Origin: JABJPM01 sp964596705
Lineage (GTDB): Archaea; Nanobdellota; Nanobdellia; SCGC-AAA011-G17; PNOQ01
Direction: 5' to 3'
Length of the DNA: 8,333 nucleotides
NCBI GenBank assembly: GCA_964596705.1
Contig: CAZQVG010000024.1
Coordinates: 1 to 8,333, forward strand
The translations under genes were made by a program, and so were the position numbers. Under the pieces are notes generated by a model that worked only from the letters and a program-made list of their open reading frames with translations, was not told the DNA's origin and did not search any database. Below, one piece after another: positions 7,001 to 8,333 of the stretch (position 1 is its first letter; every line of letters begins with the position of its first letter).

Positions 7001-7614
7001 GAAATGCTAATGTAATGAATTATGGATTTACTGTTTATCCAGGATATGATTTCAATATAACTTACCCAACTGAAGGTGCAAGGATATATGATAATGATCC
7101 GGTTATTAATTTGAGTGTTGATGTTCCTGTATATTGTAGATATAAGGTGGATGATGCTGTAAACTGGACTAAATTAAATGGGGGAATAGGGCAGCCTTGG
7201 TATAGGGAAAGCATTGGTCCTTTAAGTGCAAGTGTTAGTGGTGTGCAGCATAGATTAGCTGTAAGGTGTATAGATCAAGGAAATAATTTAATAGATAAAA
7301 GTGTGGACTTCTTTGTTATGAGTGATGCAGATTCTCCTAAAGTTGTAAGGGTTTATACCCGTGGAGATATTGGTTTGGGTGGAAAATTGTATGTGGAATT
7401 TGATGAGGAAGCAGAATGTAAATATAGTACTGAAAATTTAGACTTTGATTTTGAAGATGAGGATGTTAGTTTGATGAATGCTGTTCCGCCAGGAATAACT
7501 GTTGGGGACAGAAGTTTATCTAAGTTAAATAGTTTGGTTTGGGAAGTAAGTAAGTATTATATTAGGTGTAGAGATAAATGGGGTAATGAAGAAGGATATA
7601 TCATTTATCCGTAG
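4048..7614 (+). CDS. Giant secreted Cys-rich surface protein with four C-terminal Ig-like repeats
   Basis: The 1188-codon frame includes the 100-N gap. Residues 1 to about 30 form a Sec signal peptide: Lys7, a hydrophobic core (about 9-25), and EAS-G as a likely cut. Residues 38-195 are a dense cysteine region with two degenerate copies of a Cys unit containing GEF (87-120 and 126-153). Residues 257-485 hold further paired cysteines and a Gly-rich core (about 373-420). The gap removes nominal residues 486-519. After it come an alpha-helical stretch (520-668), a CxxC...CT..RC module (685-712), and four beta-rich Ig-like units (736-1188). Ten N-glycosylation sequons are present, seven of them in the Ig region. 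There is no C-terminal membrane helix, so anchoring may depend on partners such as the overlapping upstream membrane protein. I recall similar proteins in Woesearchaeota and Pacearchaeota. An adhesin or envelope role is inferred; the function is unknown. Confidence 0.88.
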   Translation: MLNDSLKGMAVFMSFLIVFSVFSVYNVEASGPVVPNNCCLRTTDDQFCVNLEDYNTIDNCEGDLVYGSCDAQPDCVKGVCVPLAGQCLADYTRAQCTAIGGEFYEGQNVNEVSQCQIGCCASELTCGVMQENECVNGEFSAGVSDQSECAAQCRSDVTLGCFIDSNSCSYGKVGDFDLTQGDFNPEQFCYEFTECSTRYESHAYTAPGDDDLIPESSLDVYWYDSAGNMEERVGEPDAVTGEIHEIPGVPESVQTKGDCDFPDEKAFDPDGKGGRENAYCKSTACVLDCENCEPSSFRNGDSICLHIFKGQFTNEKRSKYLSEYILTCRDGIIEVSKEIRDRSSSVCYDGSAEVTIGNVTVNRSYAKVLNNNWEACLSCGEGGGIFDYSGYVPGAGGLILSSLDRGNWCAPKDGGLFGGTPGNVGGSEKCEDLGREQGIQMCYYDSDFWAPVGSCNPIYVPNKDTEDQCNKCGKGGDGKANLCTEXXXXXXXXXXXXXXXXXXXXXXXXXXXXXXXXXXGNRLYWGVAGTLIGLRAASQQDYEELDRYGFSFVNKRTGKYDLASMIALARAVQYANASDEDLSNAGEELSSTPDQSPTGYEFGTGFIQGLTYLLHEDLIKEGALDFAEDSLDDLAFAFGWPRAIATKLYKVLNTVGAISSVIFVSESFNTGSCKPEEPYYNSDHCEECGGAEGQFYCTKQRCDILGGAAGYCRWEAKGDGTEDGVCLPVADPSDVTPPKIKKIKLEMYDQNGAFVGEREVENGPLETQEFSWEDAVTVKLNLTTNEESKCAYGFEHGKEFFNDEGNVINGVTSLNGRFTKDHEVEFNLTAAQKSSGEVVVYLKCMDVNGAQQDANNDDYYVKIHVGEEPDYVPPEIVRTDPAESVFLPEGTNGVEFSLIVRDKDGVSECKYSPGNVTNYEELGNLFSKTGSTACEGSVGRDCDVFKANLVFSEGEGLSASFGVGAGYGENATVYTYSLGCKDSYGNANVMNYGFTVYPGYDFNITYPTEGARIYDNDPVINLSVDVPVYCRYKVDDAVNWTKLNGGIGQPWYRESIGPLSASVSGVQHRLAVRCIDQGNNLIDKSVDFFVMSDADSPKVVRVYTRGDIGLGGKLYVEFDEEAECKYSTENLDFDFEDEDVSLMNAVPPGITVGDRSLSKLNSLVWEVSKYYIRCRDKWGNEEGYIIYP
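4306..4506 (+). repeat. Two degenerate tandem Cys-rich units in the secreted protein
   Basis: At protein level, residues 87-120 (C87, C96, GGEF, C115, C119-C120) and 126-153 (C126, C134, GEF, C149, C153) share one pattern: Cys, 7-8 residues, Cys, a short run, Gly-Glu-Phe, an acidic or polar loop with Ser, Glu or Gln then Cys, then another Cys. A shorter CFIDSNSC follows at 161-168. The copies are too diverged to show as DNA repeats. This suggests tandem disulfide-stabilised modules. Confidence 0.5.
5505..5604. other. Assembly gap (100 N) inside the large surface protein gene
   Basis: Exactly 100 undetermined bases interrupt the gene. A run of exactly 100 is the conventional placeholder for a scaffold gap of unknown length, so residues 486-519 are nominal. 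The sequence after the gap is open only in the frame that the 100-base spacing happens to preserve. The other two frames reach a stop within 25 bases (TAG at 5608-5610 and at 5627-5629). One continuous gene is therefore likely, but its real length is not known. Confidence 0.97.
6253..7611 (+). repeat. Four Ig-like protein repeats with paired cysteines
   Basis: Units lie at about residues 736-866, 873-997, 1000-1090 and 1096-1188. Each has a Pro-rich or strand opening (TPPKIKKIKL, PPEIVRTDP, YDFNITYPTEG, SPKVVRVYT). Each then has a C-x-Y centre (KCAYGF, ECKYSP, YCRYKV, ECKYST) and a closing Cys-x-Asp motif, usually followed by Gly-Asn (LKCMDVNG, LGCKDSYGN, VRCIDQGN, IRCRDKWGN). The Cys of C-x-Y and the Cys of C-x-D probably pair. 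Such tandem beta-sandwich units are common stalks in surface proteins. The units differ at DNA level, so this is an old duplication. Confidence 0.7.
7594..7602 (+). promoter_or_regulatory. Weak TATA-like element upstream of the second K-G-Q gene
   Basis: GGATATATC, within the 3' end of the large gene, is the only TATA-like element close upstream of the next gene. It lies about 66 bases before the ATG at 7664, much further than the 26-32 bases seen elsewhere. It would give a leader of about 40 bases. It may instead be chance, with the downstream gene reading through from the big gene. Confidence 0.25.
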
Positions 7615-7663
7615 TCCAAACTGCTGACAGTTTGATCATCATGGCGACCTAACGGTTACCTAA
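7615..7663 (+). other. Unusual C-rich spacer with a perfect 7-bp hairpin
   Basis: Between two AT-rich, C-poor genes sits a 49-base spacer of different composition. Bases 7615-7660 have 22 G/C out of 46 with 13 C, while the 54 bases before it have only 3 C. It contains CAAACTG-CTGA-CAGTTTG (7617-7634), a perfect 7-bp stem with a four-base loop, and a direct repeat ACCTAA at 7647 and 7658. No open frame crosses it: frames stop at 7625, 7633 and 7650. The hairpin is not followed by a T-run, so it is not a classical intrinsic terminator. It could be an RNA structure stabilising the 3' end or affecting translation of the next gene. It could also be an assembly join. Confidence 0.5.
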
Positions 7664-8182
7664 ATGAAAAATCGTAGGTGTTTGATTGTAGATTACTTAA
7701 GAAAAATGAAAAAAGGACAATTAATGAGTCAACCAATAATATATTTATTCTATGCTTTAGTTGCAGCTATGATTTTGATATTTGGAATTAAAGTTATTGT
7801 TGGAATAAAAGATAATAGTGAGCGGGTAGAGTTCGAGAGTTTTTTTAATGATTTAAAATCTGAAGTGAATAAGGTTTATCAGGATTCTTATGGAAGTAGA
7901 CTGTCTTTAGATAAGTTAACTGTGCCTAAAAAAATAGATGAAATTTGTTTTGTTGGAGAAAAAGAATTAGATAAAGTTCGTGATGAAGATTTAAGAGAGT
8001 TAATTAGGTTGGATAATGATGGAAATAATGTTTTCTTTGCAGGCATTAAATTAGATTGGGGGCCTAGACGTAAGATAGATCTTCTTGATATTGATGGGAC
8101 AATATGCGAGGATACAAGGGACAGGAAAATTAATTTAGTTCTAGAGAATGTTGGAATGAAAGTTGAAGTGAAATTGAGTTAG
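7664..8182 (+). CDS. Second K-K-G-Q membrane protein, pilin-like N-terminus
   Basis: The longest frame gives 172 residues. The motif KKGQLMSQPIIYLFYALVAAMILIFG lies at 16-41, with a hydrophobic helix at about 24-47 and a polar outer domain after it. I recall similar short proteins beginning MKKGQ in Pacearchaeota and Woesearchaeota. On that basis the internal ATG at 7706 (giving MKKGQLMSQ, 158 residues) may be the real start. The 14 extra residues from 7664 are basic, contain a Cys and lack a ribosome site. Neither start has a promoter at the near-leaderless distance used elsewhere here. The outer domain has VPKKIDEICFV (about 88-97) and ends in a beta-rich stretch INLVLENVGMKVEV. Cysteines are few (6, 95, 148). 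The +5 Glu of class III signals is replaced. It follows the giant secreted protein and precedes another K-G-Q gene, so it belongs to the same envelope cluster. The function is unknown. Confidence 0.82.
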   Translation: MKNRRCLIVDYLRKMKKGQLMSQPIIYLFYALVAAMILIFGIKVIVGIKDNSERVEFESFFNDLKSEVNKVYQDSYGSRLSLDKLTVPKKIDEICFVGEKELDKVRDEDLRELIRLDNDGNNVFFAGIKLDWGPRRKIDLLDIDGTICEDTRDRKINLVLENVGMKVEVKLS

Positions 8183-8192
8183 TTTTATAAAG
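8183..8192 (+). promoter_or_regulatory. TATA promoter for the third K-G-Q gene
   Basis: TTTTATAAAG directly follows the stop of the preceding gene. It is centred about 27-28 bases before the ATG at 8215, the same spacing as the other promoters of this window. This supports 8215 as a start and predicts a leaderless transcript. Confidence 0.55.
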
Positions 8193-8214
8193 TGGTTTTT
8201 CTAAATTTTTATTA

Positions 8215-8333
8215 ATGGCAGTTAATGGTTTTTCAAAAAAGGGGCAGGCAATTCAGTTTAATTTAATGTTCGGAGTTGTTGCAGGAATTATTATTCTGGT
8301 TTTCTTTTTATTCTTTAATTCAAAGTATATTGA
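8215..8333 (+). CDS. Third K-K-G-Q membrane protein, N-terminal fragment
   Basis: This open frame of 39 complete codons runs off the window end. It begins MAVNGFSKKGQAIQFNLMFG, then a hydrophobic helix rich in Ile, Val and Phe (about residues 18-35). The head repeats the pattern of the two other envelope genes: basic residues, Gly-Gln, then a single helix. After the presumed Gly/Gln cut the +5 residue is Phe rather than Glu. A TATA box at a near-leaderless distance and the absence of another in-frame start nearby support this start. Only the signal or anchor region is visible, so the size and function of the mature part are unknown. Confidence 0.75.
   Translation, partial: MAVNGFSKKGQAIQFNLMFGVVAGIIILVFFLFFNSKYI

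Noticed and set aside
7594..7610. Inverted repeat GGATA...TATCC at the end of the giant gene as a terminator
   Set aside because: Only a 5-bp AT-rich stem inside coding sequence with no T-run after it; likely chance.
7590..7652. Frameshift or stop readthrough extending the giant protein past its TAG
   Set aside because: Readthrough adds only six residues before TGA at 7633. The alternative open frame (7590-7649) adds a short stretch with no anchor or domain, and there is no slippery site.
7590..7664. Box C/D sRNA in the spacer: ATGATGA on the minus strand and CTGA on the plus strand
   Set aside because: The minus-strand box C has no CTGA box D at a suitable distance. The plus-strand CTGA sits in the hairpin loop with no clear box C before it.
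8194..8210. T-rich tract after the second K-G-Q gene as a dedicated terminator
   Set aside because: It lies between the next gene's TATA box and its ATG, the T-runs are only five long, and promoter context explains it as well.

Overview
The window most likely comes from a DPANN archaeon of the Pacearchaeota/Woesearchaeota type. The evidence is an AT-rich, strongly co-directional and compact layout, archaeal information-processing genes (MBF1, RNA polymerase subunit L, transcription factor S, PCNA), an archaeal/ER-type signal peptidase, and TATA boxes about 26-32 bases upstream of start codons. The envelope proteins also have a style I associate with those lineages: 'K-x-G-Q' N-termini followed by one hydrophobic helix, and a very large cysteine-rich secreted protein. 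The lineage is inferred from style and recalled families; no search was run.

Bases 1-700 hold a membrane-anchored protein with a thioredoxin-like C-terminal half that lacks the CxxC active site. Bases 718-3191 are an information-processing block: MBF1, then an overlapping trio (rpoL, signal peptidase I, transcription factor S), then the PCNA sliding clamp. Bases 3230-8333 are an envelope block. It has a K-R-G-Q pilin-like membrane protein overlapping by 7 bases a 1188-codon Cys-rich secreted protein, a short unusual spacer, a second K-K-G-Q protein, and the start of a third that runs off the window. The big gene carries a 100-base run of N (5505-5604), an assembly gap. All genes are on the + strand, and no stretch above 300 bases lacks a gene. 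I see no tRNA, rRNA, CRISPR array or mobile element.

How the genes may work together is inference. The transcription and replication genes look like housekeeping units with their own near-leaderless promoters. The signal peptidase could process the large secreted protein. The three K-x-G-Q proteins plus the large Cys-rich, sequon-rich, Ig-repeat protein look like one cell-surface system, possibly a pilin-like assembly or a surface adhesin with membrane partners. This block is the best candidate in the window for a little-described system. Its three KGQ proteins all lack the glutamate expected at +5 of a classical class III signal peptide, so pilin-type processing is uncertain.
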